From assembly GCF_001027285.1 (NCBI RefSeq), contig NZ_CP011509.1, forward strand, positions 1,434,501-1,498,500: 64,000 bases of DNA. The letters are read 5' to 3'. Below the pieces are notes generated by a model that was not told the origin of the DNA, did not search any database, and saw nothing but the letters and a program-made list of their open reading frames with translations. How positions within the stretch are numbered: position 1 is the stretch's first letter; every line of letters starts with the position of its first letter. The position numbers and the translations under genes were made by a program. Of this stretch, positions 14,601-26,607 are shown piece after piece. This stretch comes from Archangium gephyra (GTDB lineage: Bacteria > Myxococcota > Myxococcia > Myxococcales > Myxococcaceae).

Positions 14601-15916
14601 CGGCTGGATTCCTGACGCTCGCAGCGCCCGCCGCCGAGGCCTTCTGTGGCTTCTACGTGGGCAAGGCGGACTCGAGCCTCTTCAACGAGGCCTCGCAGGT
14701 GGTGCTGGTGCGCGATGGCGAGCGCACCGTGGTCACCATGTCCAACGACTACAAGGGCCAGCTCACCGACTTCGCCCTGGTGGTGCCCGTGCCGGTGGTG
14801 CTCAAGCGCGAGCAGATCCACGTGGGCGAGCGCAAGTACGTGGAGCGGCTGGATGCCTATTCCGCGCCGCGCCTGGTGGAGTACTTCGACGAGGACCCGT
14901 GCGCCCCGCAGCTGGCGTACGAGGATGCCATTCCGATGGCGGCCCCCACAGCCGCGGGGGCTCCGATGAACGAGGTCCGGCGCAAGAGCCTGGGCGTGAC
15001 GGTGGAGGCCGAGTACACCATTGGCGAGTACGACATCGTCCTGCTGTCGGCGAAGGAGTCGTCGGGGCTGGAGACGTGGCTGCGCGAGAGTGGCTACAAG
15101 ATTCCGCCGCGCGCCGCGAAGGCGCTGGAGCCGTACATCAAGCAGGACATGAAGTTCTTCGTGGCCAAGGTGAACCTGAAGGAGCAGAAGGCCACGGGCT
15201 TCAACTACCTGCGGCCGCTGCAGATGGCCTACGAGTCGAAGAAGTTCATGCTGCCCATCCGCCTGGGCATGGCGAACGCGAAGGGGCCGCAGGACCTGGT
15301 CATCTACGCGATGACGCGGACGGGGCGGGTGGAGTCCTCCAACTACCGCACGGTGAAGATTCCCAGCGACATGGACATCCCCGTGTTCGTGAAGGAGGAG
15401 TTCAAGCAGTTCTACCCGGCGCTCTTCGAGAAGGCCCACGCGCGGGAGGAGAAGCGCGCCCTCTTCACCGAGTACGTCTGGGACATGGGGTGGTGCGATC
15501 CGTGCGCGGCGGACCCGCTCAGCCCGGAGGAGCTGAGGGCGCTCGGGGTGTTCTGGCTGGACGGGCAGAACGCCAACATGGGCGGGGGCTCGCAGGTGGT
15601 GCTCACGCGGCTGCACGCGCGCTACGACGGAGAGCACTTCCCCGAGGACCTGGTGTTCCAGGAGACGAGCGACCGGCAGAACTTCCAGGCGCGCTACGTG
15701 CTGAGGCACGCCTTCAAGGGCGCGCTGGCGTGCGAGGCGGGCAAGCAGTACCTGCGGGAGCTGGACAAGCGGCACCAGCAGGAGGCGGAGACGCTGGCGA
15801 AGCTCACCGGCTGGGACCTGGGTACCATCTCCAAGAAAATGGGAGACGACGCGCCCGGGAAGAAGGCCGGGGGCGGCAAGGCGCCGGAGCCCTGGTACAA
15901 GCGCCTCTGGCAGTGA
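14570..15916 (+). CDS. Secreted DUF2330 domain protein
   Basis: This 448-residue protein has a cleavable signal peptide of about 24 residues (ending APAAEA) followed by FCGFYV and ASQVVLVRDGERTVVTMSNDYKG. The latter is characteristic of DUF2330 proteins, with the recurring VVPVPVVLKREQIHVGE and LDAYSAPRLVEY elements. The protein is exported. No catalytic motif is recognised. It has several cysteines (DPCAPQ, WCDPC) that could form disulfides. The start codon lies 31 nt inside the RnfD-like gene and is preceded by AAAGGA, so the two are probably one transcript. DUF2330 has no established function. Confidence 0.85.
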   Translation: MRFRVLAAGLTAGFLTLAAPAAEAFCGFYVGKADSSLFNEASQVVLVRDGERTVVTMSNDYKGQLTDFALVVPVPVVLKREQIHVGERKYVERLDAYSAPRLVEYFDEDPCAPQLAYEDAIPMAAPTAAGAPMNEVRRKSLGVTVEAEYTIGEYDIVLLSAKESSGLETWLRESGYKIPPRAAKALEPYIKQDMKFFVAKVNLKEQKATGFNYLRPLQMAYESKKFMLPIRLGMANAKGPQDLVIYAMTRTGRVESSNYRTVKIPSDMDIPVFVKEEFKQFYPALFEKAHAREEKRALFTEYVWDMGWCDPCAADPLSPEELRALGVFWLDGQNANMGGGSQVVLTRLHARYDGEHFPEDLVFQETSDRQNFQARYVLRHAFKGALACEAGKQYLRELDKRHQQEAETLAKLTGWDLGTISKKMGDDAPGKKAGGGKAPEPWYKRLWQ

Positions 15917-15980
15917 GCCGCGCGGAATCGTAAGAAGGCCCCCTTCATCGAGATCAGGTGTTCCAGGGAAGGGGGCAGTC

Positions 15981-19352
<3,372 letters not shown>

Positions 19353-19387
19353 ACACCCGAGCCGGAGGCGTGCTCTGGCCCGGGTGT
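19353..19387. terminator. Hairpin between convergent genes
   Basis: An inverted repeat with 11-nt arms (19353-19363 and 19377-19387, one mismatch, arm ACACCCGAGCC) lies between the kinase stop and the stop of the opposite-strand propeller gene. It has no T-tract. Its location between two convergent genes suggests a bidirectional terminator or transcript-end stabiliser. Confidence 0.5.
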
Positions 19388-19399
19388 GCCCGGGGGCCG

Positions 19400-20779
19400 T
19401 CAGGGAATCTGCACGGTGAACTGGAAGAGCTCGGGCTGCTGGCCGGGCGAGCCGCTCTGGAGCTGGAGGGTCGTCGTCTGCGGACCGGGGCCCCGCCGCG
19501 TGTAGACGAGGTAGAGGATCTCCCGGCCGCCCGGGCGGAGGACCTTGGGGAACCGGGGCCGGGGACCCGTGGGCGTGCCCGTCATCTCCGTGAGCACGAA
19601 CGCGGCCGTGTTGGAGAGGGTCGCGTTGAGCAGCTGCAGGTCTCCCTCGCCCTGGTTCTCGATGTAGAAGGAGAGGGATTGGAAGGCATCCCCGGGCCGG
19701 GGCTCGCGGAAGACGTGGTGGCTGTTGGGCGCGATGGGGACTTCGTAGATGCTCGTGTAGCTGTAGTACTGCTTGACCACGAGCTTGCCGGCCTTGGGCT
19801 TCGCCGTGGCCGTGCCCGCCACCGTGAAGGGGAACAGCGGGGTGGTGGCGTCGGTGCTGACGAGGTTCACCGTCGCGGACTTCCTCCCGGCGCTCTTCGG
19901 TGAGAAGCGCAGCTCGAAGCTCATGGAGGCACCCGGCGCCAGGTCCACCGGCGGCGAGGCCAGGGGGCCGAGGAGGAAGTCGGTGGGGTTGCTCAGCTCG
20001 ATGCGGAGCAGCTTCAAGGGCGCGGTGCCCGTGTTCTTGATGACGAAGGTTCTCGGTGCGCCGGTGGTGCACTCGGCGAGGGTGCCCAGCTCAAGGGGAG
20101 CGCCGGGCGCGACCTTGCTGGCACCGTCGAACAACTCCAGGACGGGTCTGGCGACCGGGGGAGGCGGCAGGGTCGCCGTCGAGTTGGTATCGCAGGCGAC
20201 GGGATACGCCGCGACGCTCAGCACCGGCCCGCTACCGGGCACGACGGTCCAGGGGCTGGTGAGGGTGGCGCGGGTGTGGAGCACGTTGTCCAGGCCGACA
20301 CCGACGAGGGTCCCCTCCGGGGTCACCGCGACGGACTTCACGGCGCCGCTGCCGGGCACGACGGTCCAGGGGCTGGTGAGGGTGGCACGTGTCCGGAGCT
20401 GGTTGTCCGTGCCGACGCCGAGGATCCTCCCATCCGGCATCACCGCGATGGAGATGATGGGGCCGCTGCCGGGCACCAGGCACCACGTGGTGGTGAGGGT
20501 GACCCGGGCCCAGAGCTGGTTGTCCATGCCGACGCCCAGGAGGGTGCCATCGGGCAGCATGGCCGCGCCCTTCACCGCCTGGCTGTTGGGAATCTGCTTG
20601 TAGGTTCCGCTCAGGTCCTGCTTCCAGAGCAGGGTGTCCATGCCGACGCCCAGGATGACGCCGTTGCGCAGCACGGTCACGGCCGCGAGGGCGGGCTGCC
20701 GGGAGCCCAGCTTCTCCCACGGCGCCTGCGGGGTCTTCCTCATCAAGAGGCTGTTGTCCGTTCCAATGCCAAGAATCAT
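19400..20779 (-). CDS. Beta-propeller (tectonin/tachylectin-like) protein with choice-of-anchor D domains
   Basis: This 459-residue protein has an N-terminal half made of five repeats of about 39 residues, with the recurring pattern ILGVGTDNQL.TRATL..PWT.VPGSG, resembling tectonin or tachylectin-type propeller blades. The C-terminal half holds two immunoglobulin-like choice-of-anchor D/ASH-type domains (LGTLAECTTGAPRTFVIKN, then LVVKQYYSYTS). No signal peptide is evident. Its ATG overlaps the upstream flavoprotein stop as ATGA, so it is translationally coupled to the LodA/LodB-like genes. That coupling is also why the longer upstream start is rejected. It may bind or display the oxidase or its substrate; this is inference only. 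Confidence 0.8.
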   Translation of the reverse strand: MILGIGTDNSLLMRKTPQAPWEKLGSRQPALAAVTVLRNGVILGVGMDTLLWKQDLSGTYKQIPNSQAVKGAAMLPDGTLLGVGMDNQLWARVTLTTTWCLVPGSGPIISIAVMPDGRILGVGTDNQLRTRATLTSPWTVVPGSGAVKSVAVTPEGTLVGVGLDNVLHTRATLTSPWTVVPGSGPVLSVAAYPVACDTNSTATLPPPPVARPVLELFDGASKVAPGAPLELGTLAECTTGAPRTFVIKNTGTAPLKLLRIELSNPTDFLLGPLASPPVDLAPGASMSFELRFSPKSAGRKSATVNLVSTDATTPLFPFTVAGTATAKPKAGKLVVKQYYSYTSIYEVPIAPNSHHVFREPRPGDAFQSLSFYIENQGEGDLQLLNATLSNTAAFVLTEMTGTPTGPRPRFPKVLRPGGREILYLVYTRRGPGPQTTTLQLQSGSPGQQPELFQFTVQIP

Positions 20780-21909
20780 GGGATTGCTCGCTCTGTTTGA
20801 AGTTTTGCCGATGCGGCGGACGCTTCCATCCGCCGTTGCCAGAAGGGGGCGTCCGGCCACCGTTGCTCGGTGGCGTAGTGGCCGAGGCGCGCCGTCAGGT
20901 ATTGCGTGAACCCGGAGGACTGGGCCTCCGCGTAGCGGGGAATCGCGGTGTCATCACCTCCCAGGGCCGAGCGGAGGGCCTCGGCGGCCTGGCGTCCGGA
21001 GCGGAGCGCCTTGAGGATGCCGCCCGAGGACAAGGGGTCCAGGCCCGAGGCGGCATCACCGACAGCCACCCAGCGCTCACCCCCGGAGCGCTCGAGGCTG
21101 CTGGTCTCGCACGGACGGATGTGGAACAGCAGGGACTCCGGTGGCGTGCCCACGCGCGCCTGGAGGTGGCGCGTGGCCGACAGGAGCGCGCACCACCCGG
21201 CGGGGCGGAGCGCACCGGCGCGGGTGAGCAGGTCCGTGTCGCTCAGCAGCGAGACGATGACGCGCCGGCCGGGCAGGGGGGCGGCGTACCACCAGCCCAG
21301 GGGCGTGGACTCGACGAGCAGCGTCTGCGCCATGCCCTCCGGCTGCTCGAGGACGGCGGACACGCTGCACAGCGCGTCCACCCTGTACCGCCGCGCCCCG
21401 CACTGCCGCGCGACGGACGAGGCCCGCCCCGTCGCGTCCACCACCGCCTCGCAGGTGAGCTCCACCTCCCCGGAGGCCGTCTGGGCGTGCACCCGCCACC
21501 TGCCCTGCTCCCGCTCGAGCTTCATGGCCGAGGTCAGCCGCAGGAGGGGAACCCCGTGGGCCTCCGCCTGCCGGGCCAGCAGCGCGTCCAAGCGCTGACG
21601 GTCCACGTGCCAGCCCTCCCCGTACGGGTTGGTGATGAACGAGTGGAACCGGGGCTGCTCGGAGCCCCAGGCCGCCTCGATTCCGTGCGAGGGGATGAAG
21701 TCCTCTCCGCGCTCGGACAGGGACACGCCGAGGCGCGACAGCTCCGCGTGCGCCAGGGGGGAGAGCGTCTCCCCGGGCCGCCATTGCTCGTACCGCGTCC
21801 GCTCGAGAACGCAGACGGACATGCCTTCCCGCGCCAGGGCGAGCGCGGTGCTGATTCCCGCCACGCCTCCGCCCGCGACGAGGACGGCGTACTGGCGCGC
21901 GGGGCTCAC
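20776..21909 (-). CDS. LodB-like FAD-dependent oxidoreductase (CTQ maturation)
   Basis: This 377-residue flavoprotein has an N-terminal dinucleotide-binding motif (LVAGGGVAGISTALALAREG), the GETLSP and GRASSVAR elements, and a GDAASGLDPLSSGGI motif of the halogenase/geranylgeranyl-reductase-like FAD family. LodB proteins of this family are needed to make the cysteine tryptophylquinone cofactor of LodA-type oxidases, and this gene directly follows a LodA-like gene. The start is a GTG at 21909 overlapping the lodA stop (GTGA), which brings the FAD motif to within 10 residues of the N-terminus. Longer starts run antisense-like through the lodA end and are rejected. The next gene overlaps as ATGA. 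Confidence 0.87.
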   Translation of the reverse strand: MSPARQYAVLVAGGGVAGISTALALAREGMSVCVLERTRYEQWRPGETLSPLAHAELSRLGVSLSERGEDFIPSHGIEAAWGSEQPRFHSFITNPYGEGWHVDRQRLDALLARQAEAHGVPLLRLTSAMKLEREQGRWRVHAQTASGEVELTCEAVVDATGRASSVARQCGARRYRVDALCSVSAVLEQPEGMAQTLLVESTPLGWWYAAPLPGRRVIVSLLSDTDLLTRAGALRPAGWCALLSATRHLQARVGTPPESLLFHIRPCETSSLERSGGERWVAVGDAASGLDPLSSGGILKALRSGRQAAEALRSALGGDDTAIPRYAEAQSSGFTQYLTARLGHYATEQRWPDAPFWQRRMEASAASAKLQTERAIP

Positions 21910-23696
21910 TTGAGCGGCTCCCCCACCTCGGACTCGAAGTACTCCTCGCCGTCCTTGATGACGAAGCCGAGCGTCGCCCAGTTCTTGTGCATCTGCGCGT
22001 ACTGCTCGAGGCGCTCGGGGGTGAGGTGGTCTCCGGCGGGGTTGACGACCTCGGGTCCGGGCGGCACCGCCTTGGCGAGCGCGTTGAGCTTGCGCGCCCA
22101 CGGCTGCATGTCCTTGTCGCCCTTCTTCACCCGCACGTCATCGGGCCGGTGGGCGCACCACCACATGTGGTACATGCCCTCCTCCCCCGCTTTGTAGAGC
22201 TCCTTCTGGCAGTCGTAGAAGTCCGCTTGCCAGGGCAGCGCCATCTGCTGCGAGAAGAAGCCGGGGCCCATGGGCAGGAGGTCCGGGAACACGCGCCCGC
22301 CGGCCTTGATGCGGAACGGCTCCGCGTACACGTTCTCGTGGCGGATGAGCCAGCTCACGTCGATGCCCGGGAAGAAGGGCCCTCCGACGCTGTTGTCGAG
22401 TGCCGCGAAGTCGAGCCCCTCGGGCGTGAAGACTCCGGGCGCGGGCGGGGCCTCCGGCTTGCCGTCCCAGTCCTCGCGGAACTTCCCTTCCTTCCACTGA
22501 CGCAGCAGCGCGTACTGGACGTGGGTGAGGCTCATGAAGCGCGTGGGCTTCTCCGTGAGGTGGTCGTCGCCCAGCGCCTTGGGCATCTGCTTGGGGTCGA
22601 TCTTCGTGCCCGAGGGATCTCTCATCTTCGCGAAGACGGCCTCGCGCAGCTCCTGGCCCTCCTGGGATTTCACCGTCCCCAGCTCCTGCTCCCAGCCGAG
22701 GAACGAGGCGTGGTAGCTCTTGGTGGACTCGGGGTTGTGGACCTGGCGCGCGAGCAGCGCGCGCTCGAGCAGCGGCAGGATGTCCCGCTTGAACGAGGGC
22801 TTGTAGCTCTTGAAGGACTTCGTCGCCTCGTTCCAGTCCTCCTTCTGGGCCTTGAGCTCGGCGAGCCGGCCCTGGAGGAACGTGCCGTTGTCCGGCGAGA
22901 GGGGCAGCTTGCGCACGGCGACGTCCCACATGGTGTCGGAGAGCCGGACGATGTTGGCCACTCCGGGGGCGAAGTCCGGCGGGCCCACCAGGCACCACGC
23001 GGGGTCCGCGGGAATCTCCTCGGTGGCACCGTTCTCGTGGCGCACCACCACGACGGCGCTCACGGGCCCGTCGGCCATGTCATCGAACCACGTGTCGTTG
23101 TTGACGTAGTCCATGATGCGCGACTTGAAGCTGCCGGGAGGGGAGACGGTGTTGGACTCGCCGTGCCCGCCGAGCACCAGCAGGTTGCCGGACTCGTCCG
23201 TGCGCAGCTCCCCGAGGAACTTGATGGGAATCTCCCGGTTCGGGTTGTCGAACCGGAGGGGGTTCTGCCGCGCGCCGGAGATGGTGCGCGGGCCCGGGTC
23301 GATGACCAGCTTGCGCTCGCGGTCCGTGGTGACGTCCGCGTTGCGCAGTTTCGCCCACTTGCCGTTGGCGCCATCCTGTCCGTCGAACTCGAAGAAGGCG
23401 GCCTTGCGGTTGGCCAGGTGCACCGTCCAACGGATGGCGAGGATGTGGGCCGTGGAGAGGTTTATCTCCCGCTTCGGGTAGAGGCGGCCGCAGCACCCCT
23501 CGTACTCGAAGATGCGGAAGCGCGCCGCCTGCCGCTTCACGCGGCCCTGGGCGTCCTTGAAGGAGAGGAAGCGCCCCGTGGCCGGATCGGCGTTGGGGGC
23601 CACCCCCGGCTGCTCGGGGCCGATGAAGAACTCGGCCGGTGAATTTCCGACACGGGCGATGCCCACCGCGGGATGGATGCGGAACACTCGGGACAT
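21906..23696 (-). CDS. LodA-like CTQ-dependent oxidase
   Basis: This 596-residue protein opens with RVFRIHPAVGIARVGNSP and FKDAQGRVKRQAARFRIFEYE, which mark the L-lysine 6-oxidase (LodA)/glycine oxidase (GoxA) family. These enzymes oxidise amino acids with O2 using a self-derived cysteine tryptophylquinone (CTQ). Candidate cofactor residues are Cys496 (PWQADFYDC) and Trp573 (HKNWATLGF), 77 apart, compared with 65 in Marinomonas LodA (C516/W581). Trp512 or Trp513 (HMWWC) is an alternative. There is no signal peptide, in line with the family. AGGAGG precedes the ATG by 8 nt. It sits 12 nt after a di-haem cytochrome gene and is coupled to a LodB-like gene. The substrate is unknown. Confidence 0.9.
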   Translation of the reverse strand: MSRVFRIHPAVGIARVGNSPAEFFIGPEQPGVAPNADPATGRFLSFKDAQGRVKRQAARFRIFEYEGCCGRLYPKREINLSTAHILAIRWTVHLANRKAAFFEFDGQDGANGKWAKLRNADVTTDRERKLVIDPGPRTISGARQNPLRFDNPNREIPIKFLGELRTDESGNLLVLGGHGESNTVSPPGSFKSRIMDYVNNDTWFDDMADGPVSAVVVVRHENGATEEIPADPAWCLVGPPDFAPGVANIVRLSDTMWDVAVRKLPLSPDNGTFLQGRLAELKAQKEDWNEATKSFKSYKPSFKRDILPLLERALLARQVHNPESTKSYHASFLGWEQELGTVKSQEGQELREAVFAKMRDPSGTKIDPKQMPKALGDDHLTEKPTRFMSLTHVQYALLRQWKEGKFREDWDGKPEAPPAPGVFTPEGLDFAALDNSVGGPFFPGIDVSWLIRHENVYAEPFRIKAGGRVFPDLLPMGPGFFSQQMALPWQADFYDCQKELYKAGEEGMYHMWWCAHRPDDVRVKKGDKDMQPWARKLNALAKAVPPGPEVVNPAGDHLTPERLEQYAQMHKNWATLGFVIKDGEEYFESEVGEPLK

Positions 23697-23708
23697 GGTG
23701 TGGCCTCC

Positions 23709-25136
23709 TCACTCTTGAACACGGGGAAGGTTGTTGATGAGTGTCACCAGCCGCTCCAGGTCCGCCGCGGGGAGGTCCCGGTCGGGCGGCATCTGGAAGC
23801 CCTCCACCTCCGCCTGGACGGGCTTGGGCTTCAGCCGCATCCGGATGTCGAGCTTCCTGCGGGCGACCTCGGTCTTGTTGAAGACGCTGAAGCGGATGGT
23901 GCCGTGGCAGCGGAAGCAGTAGCGGTTGAGCATCCCGAGCAGCTCCACGTCCTCCTTGGAGTCCCTGGACCACTGCAGGCCGGGGCCCGGCCCCTGGAGC
24001 GAGGGAACGATGGTGCGCTCGATGGGAGGACGGTGGTGGGGCGTCTTCTCGTGGACGCGGAGCCAGGTGGTGGTGGCGGCCTCGTGGTAGCTCTTCGGGG
24101 CCACGCGCGCCTGCTGTTGGGCGTACTCCTCGTTGAGCTGGCGGATGACGTCGAAGGCGCGGGCGAACTGGACGGAATTGGGGTCGTTGCCCGCGTCCGT
24201 GAGCACGGGGATGCCTTGCCTGGCGAGCTGGGGGAAGTCGTCCGTGGGAGCGACGCGATCGAACCAGTGGTCGGTGTCCAGCTCGTTGAGCACGGACTTG
24301 CCGAGCCGGGGCGGAGGGTCGCCATGGCAGGAGTCGCAGCCGTCCGGGACGTAATAGGAGACGATGCCCACGGGCTTGCCGGCCTGGAGCGGCTGCAAGC
24401 CCCGGGCATCGAAGCTGGCGTCGAGCTGCAGGGAGAGCTTCGCGCCCTCCCTCGAGTCGCCGAAGTCCATCCAATAGATGGAGTCGAGCAGCGGCCTGCA
24501 GTCCTCCCCCTTGCAAGAGGCGTCCTTGCGCGGATAGCCGGAGGACACCAGGGCGAGCTGCGAGTTGAAGGAGCGCGCGTTCGGGGCGAAGGGCGCCTCG
24601 TTCGGCTTCGTCACGTAGTTGAAGAGGAGGGTGGCGCTCTCGATGAGGTGCTTCTCGGCCTCCGAGCCCTTGCGTGCCTTGAAGCGGATCAGCTTGCGCC
24701 AGCCCACGCCGCGGCTCTCCGCCGCCTCGGCGATGTTGGTGATTTTCGGAGCGAAGAAGCGCGACACGAGGATGTCGCCGGGGCGCAGCGGGCCCTGCTC
24801 CAAGAGCATCGAGAGCCGGATGGGACCTGGCTGCTTCGTGTCACCGCAGACAGGCGCTCCGAGGTTCATCAGCACCTCGGGGCTCAGGGTCTCGAGGTCG
24901 GTGATCGTCAGCCCCCTGTAGCCCAGCCACTCGAGCACCTCGCCCAGGTGGGTGCCCAGGATGGTGTCGGGCGTGCGGATGCCGAGCGTCTTCGACATCT
25001 TCTTGTAGTACTCGGTGGCCTTCTCCGGGCTGCCATTGGGCATGGCGACGCCCCCCGCGAGGCCTGCGACAGGCAACAACGCCGCGCAGACGGCGAGCAC
25101 TCGCACGAATCGTGCGAGCACGGCGATCTTCGACAT
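23709..25136 (-). CDS. Exported di-haem cytochrome c-type protein
   Basis: This 475-residue protein has a signal peptide (ARFVRVLAVCAALLPVAGLAGG) and two haem c sites, CDSCHG and CFRCHG. The mature part is otherwise not recognised, though it begins with a segment on a gene-length scale (LGIRTPDTILGTHLGEVLE) and has an extra cysteine pair (CKGEDC). It is the first gene of a four-gene operon leading to LodA and LodB-like proteins, with a 12-nt gap to lodA. Export of the cytochrome contrasts with the lack of a signal on the LodA-like protein. It might take electrons from the oxidase or a product, but this is inference. The start at 25136 follows GGGGGAA; longer starts are rejected because they spoil the signal peptide. 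Confidence 0.82.
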   Translation of the reverse strand: MSKIAVLARFVRVLAVCAALLPVAGLAGGVAMPNGSPEKATEYYKKMSKTLGIRTPDTILGTHLGEVLEWLGYRGLTITDLETLSPEVLMNLGAPVCGDTKQPGPIRLSMLLEQGPLRPGDILVSRFFAPKITNIAEAAESRGVGWRKLIRFKARKGSEAEKHLIESATLLFNYVTKPNEAPFAPNARSFNSQLALVSSGYPRKDASCKGEDCRPLLDSIYWMDFGDSREGAKLSLQLDASFDARGLQPLQAGKPVGIVSYYVPDGCDSCHGDPPPRLGKSVLNELDTDHWFDRVAPTDDFPQLARQGIPVLTDAGNDPNSVQFARAFDVIRQLNEEYAQQQARVAPKSYHEAATTTWLRVHEKTPHHRPPIERTIVPSLQGPGPGLQWSRDSKEDVELLGMLNRYCFRCHGTIRFSVFNKTEVARRKLDIRMRLKPKPVQAEVEGFQMPPDRDLPAADLERLVTLINNLPRVQE

Positions 25137-25422
25137 GGAGGTTCCCCCTGTGATGGTCCGGGGCAACCCACCTGTCGAGTTGCTCGTCGTGCCCGCTGGA
25201 CCGCCTGTCTGTGATTGCAGGCGTCCCGCCAATATGAACGAGGTTCACACTCAGAGTAAAGGGCCTCCGTGGGTGGAAGGTTGGATGGAGGGGGAGGGCG
25301 TCAGTGTTTGGGTATGGGTCGTCTGGAAGACAATTCATTGCCTTGATATGAATGTGAAACATGGAAGGCCGAGCCAGTTCGCGGTTGCCCGGTCCTGGAT
25401 GGAGGCGCCAGGATTCACCACC

Positions 25423-26604
25423 ATGCACTTCACCCTCGTGCCTCTTGCGCTCTTCCTGCTCGCCGCGGCTCCGGCTCCGCGGGCCACGCCTGTTTCACCG
25501 GCGCCCTCCAGCGAGCGCTTCATGGCGCCGCTGCCCGCGGATGGACGCATCAAGGTTCGCAAGGACCTGGCCTACGAGAGCGGAGGCGCGCGGCTGGCGT
25601 TTGATGTCTACCTCCCCGCGAGCCGCAAGGGGCCCGTGCCGGTGGTGGTGTTCGTGAATGGCATCGGGGCTCCGTGGATGCGCGGGCACGTGCAGTACAC
25701 GGGCTGGGGCCGGGCGGTGACGGCGCGGGGCCTCGCGGGAGTCGTCCTGGAGACGCGGGAGGCCAGCGTGGACGAGGACCTGCGCGCGCTGCTGCGTCAC
25801 CTGCGGGAGCAGGGGAGCGCGCTCGGGGTGGACGGGGCGCGCGTGGCCCTCTGGGCGTGCTCGGCCAACGTGCGCCGGGGACTGCCGCTCGCGGTGGCGA
25901 CGCCCGAGGTGACGGCGGCGGTGGTGTACTACGGCCACGCCGAGGTGGCCGCGTTCCGTCCGGACCTGCCGGTCCTCTTCGTGCGGGCCGGGTTGGACGC
26001 CGCGGGGCTCAACCGTGAGCTCGATGCACTGGTGGCGCAGGCGACACGGGAGAACGTGCCGGTGGAACTGCTGAACGTCCCGGCGGCGAACCACGCCTTC
26101 GACATCCGCGACGACGCGGAGACCTCGAGGGCGGCCATTGCCCGCACGCTCGACTTCCTCGAGCGCGTGCTCTCCTCCGGGCTCATGGCGTCGATCAAGA
26201 CCGGCGTGCCTCTGGCGAGCGCCTCCGGGGCCGCGTTCCGGGGAGACTGGAAGGCCGCCGTGGCGGGCTATGAAGCGGCCGTGAAGTCAGCGCCCTTGGA
26301 CGCGCTCCTCTGGCAGCGGGTGGGCGAGGCGCGGCGCGAGACAGGGGACGCGGCGGGCGCGAGGGCCGCTTTCGAGAAGGCCCTGGAACTGGGCACTCCC
26401 AACCGTGGAGTCGTGGCCTTCGCCCTCCTGGAGTTGCTCGTGGAGACAGGGCAGACGGAGGAGGCCGTGGCCCTGCTCGAGGGCATGAAGCCGTGGATCC
26501 GTTTCTTCGCGGAACCGATCCGGACCGGGGCGAAGTTCGAGTCCTTCCGCAAGGACCCGCGGGTGGCGGAGCTCCTCGCGGGCGCTCCTCCGCCTCCGAA
26601 GTAG
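25423..26604 (+). CDS. Secreted alpha/beta hydrolase-like protein with TPR-type C-terminus
   Basis: This 393-residue protein has a signal peptide (MHFTLVPLALFLLAAAPAPRA). A dienelactone-hydrolase-like alpha/beta fold follows (VVVFVNGIGAPW; candidate nucleophile in LWACSANV; LFVRAGLD; PAANHAFDI). The nucleophile elbow is ACSAN, unlike the usual GxSxG, so catalysis is uncertain. The last about 130 residues form two TPR-like helical pairs (DWKAAVAGYEAAVKSAP, GDAAGARAAFEKALELG). The start at 25423 has AGGA upstream; an open frame extends to 25015 but without a plausible start. It stops 3 nt from the convergent sulfatase-like gene. Confidence 0.78.
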   Translation: MHFTLVPLALFLLAAAPAPRATPVSPAPSSERFMAPLPADGRIKVRKDLAYESGGARLAFDVYLPASRKGPVPVVVFVNGIGAPWMRGHVQYTGWGRAVTARGLAGVVLETREASVDEDLRALLRHLREQGSALGVDGARVALWACSANVRRGLPLAVATPEVTAAVVYYGHAEVAAFRPDLPVLFVRAGLDAAGLNRELDALVAQATRENVPVELLNVPAANHAFDIRDDAETSRAAIARTLDFLERVLSSGLMASIKTGVPLASASGAAFRGDWKAAVAGYEAAVKSAPLDALLWQRVGEARRETGDAAGARAAFEKALELGTPNRGVVAFALLELLVETGQTEEAVALLEGMKPWIRFFAEPIRTGAKFESFRKDPRVAELLAGAPPPPK

Positions 26605-26607
26605 GCC

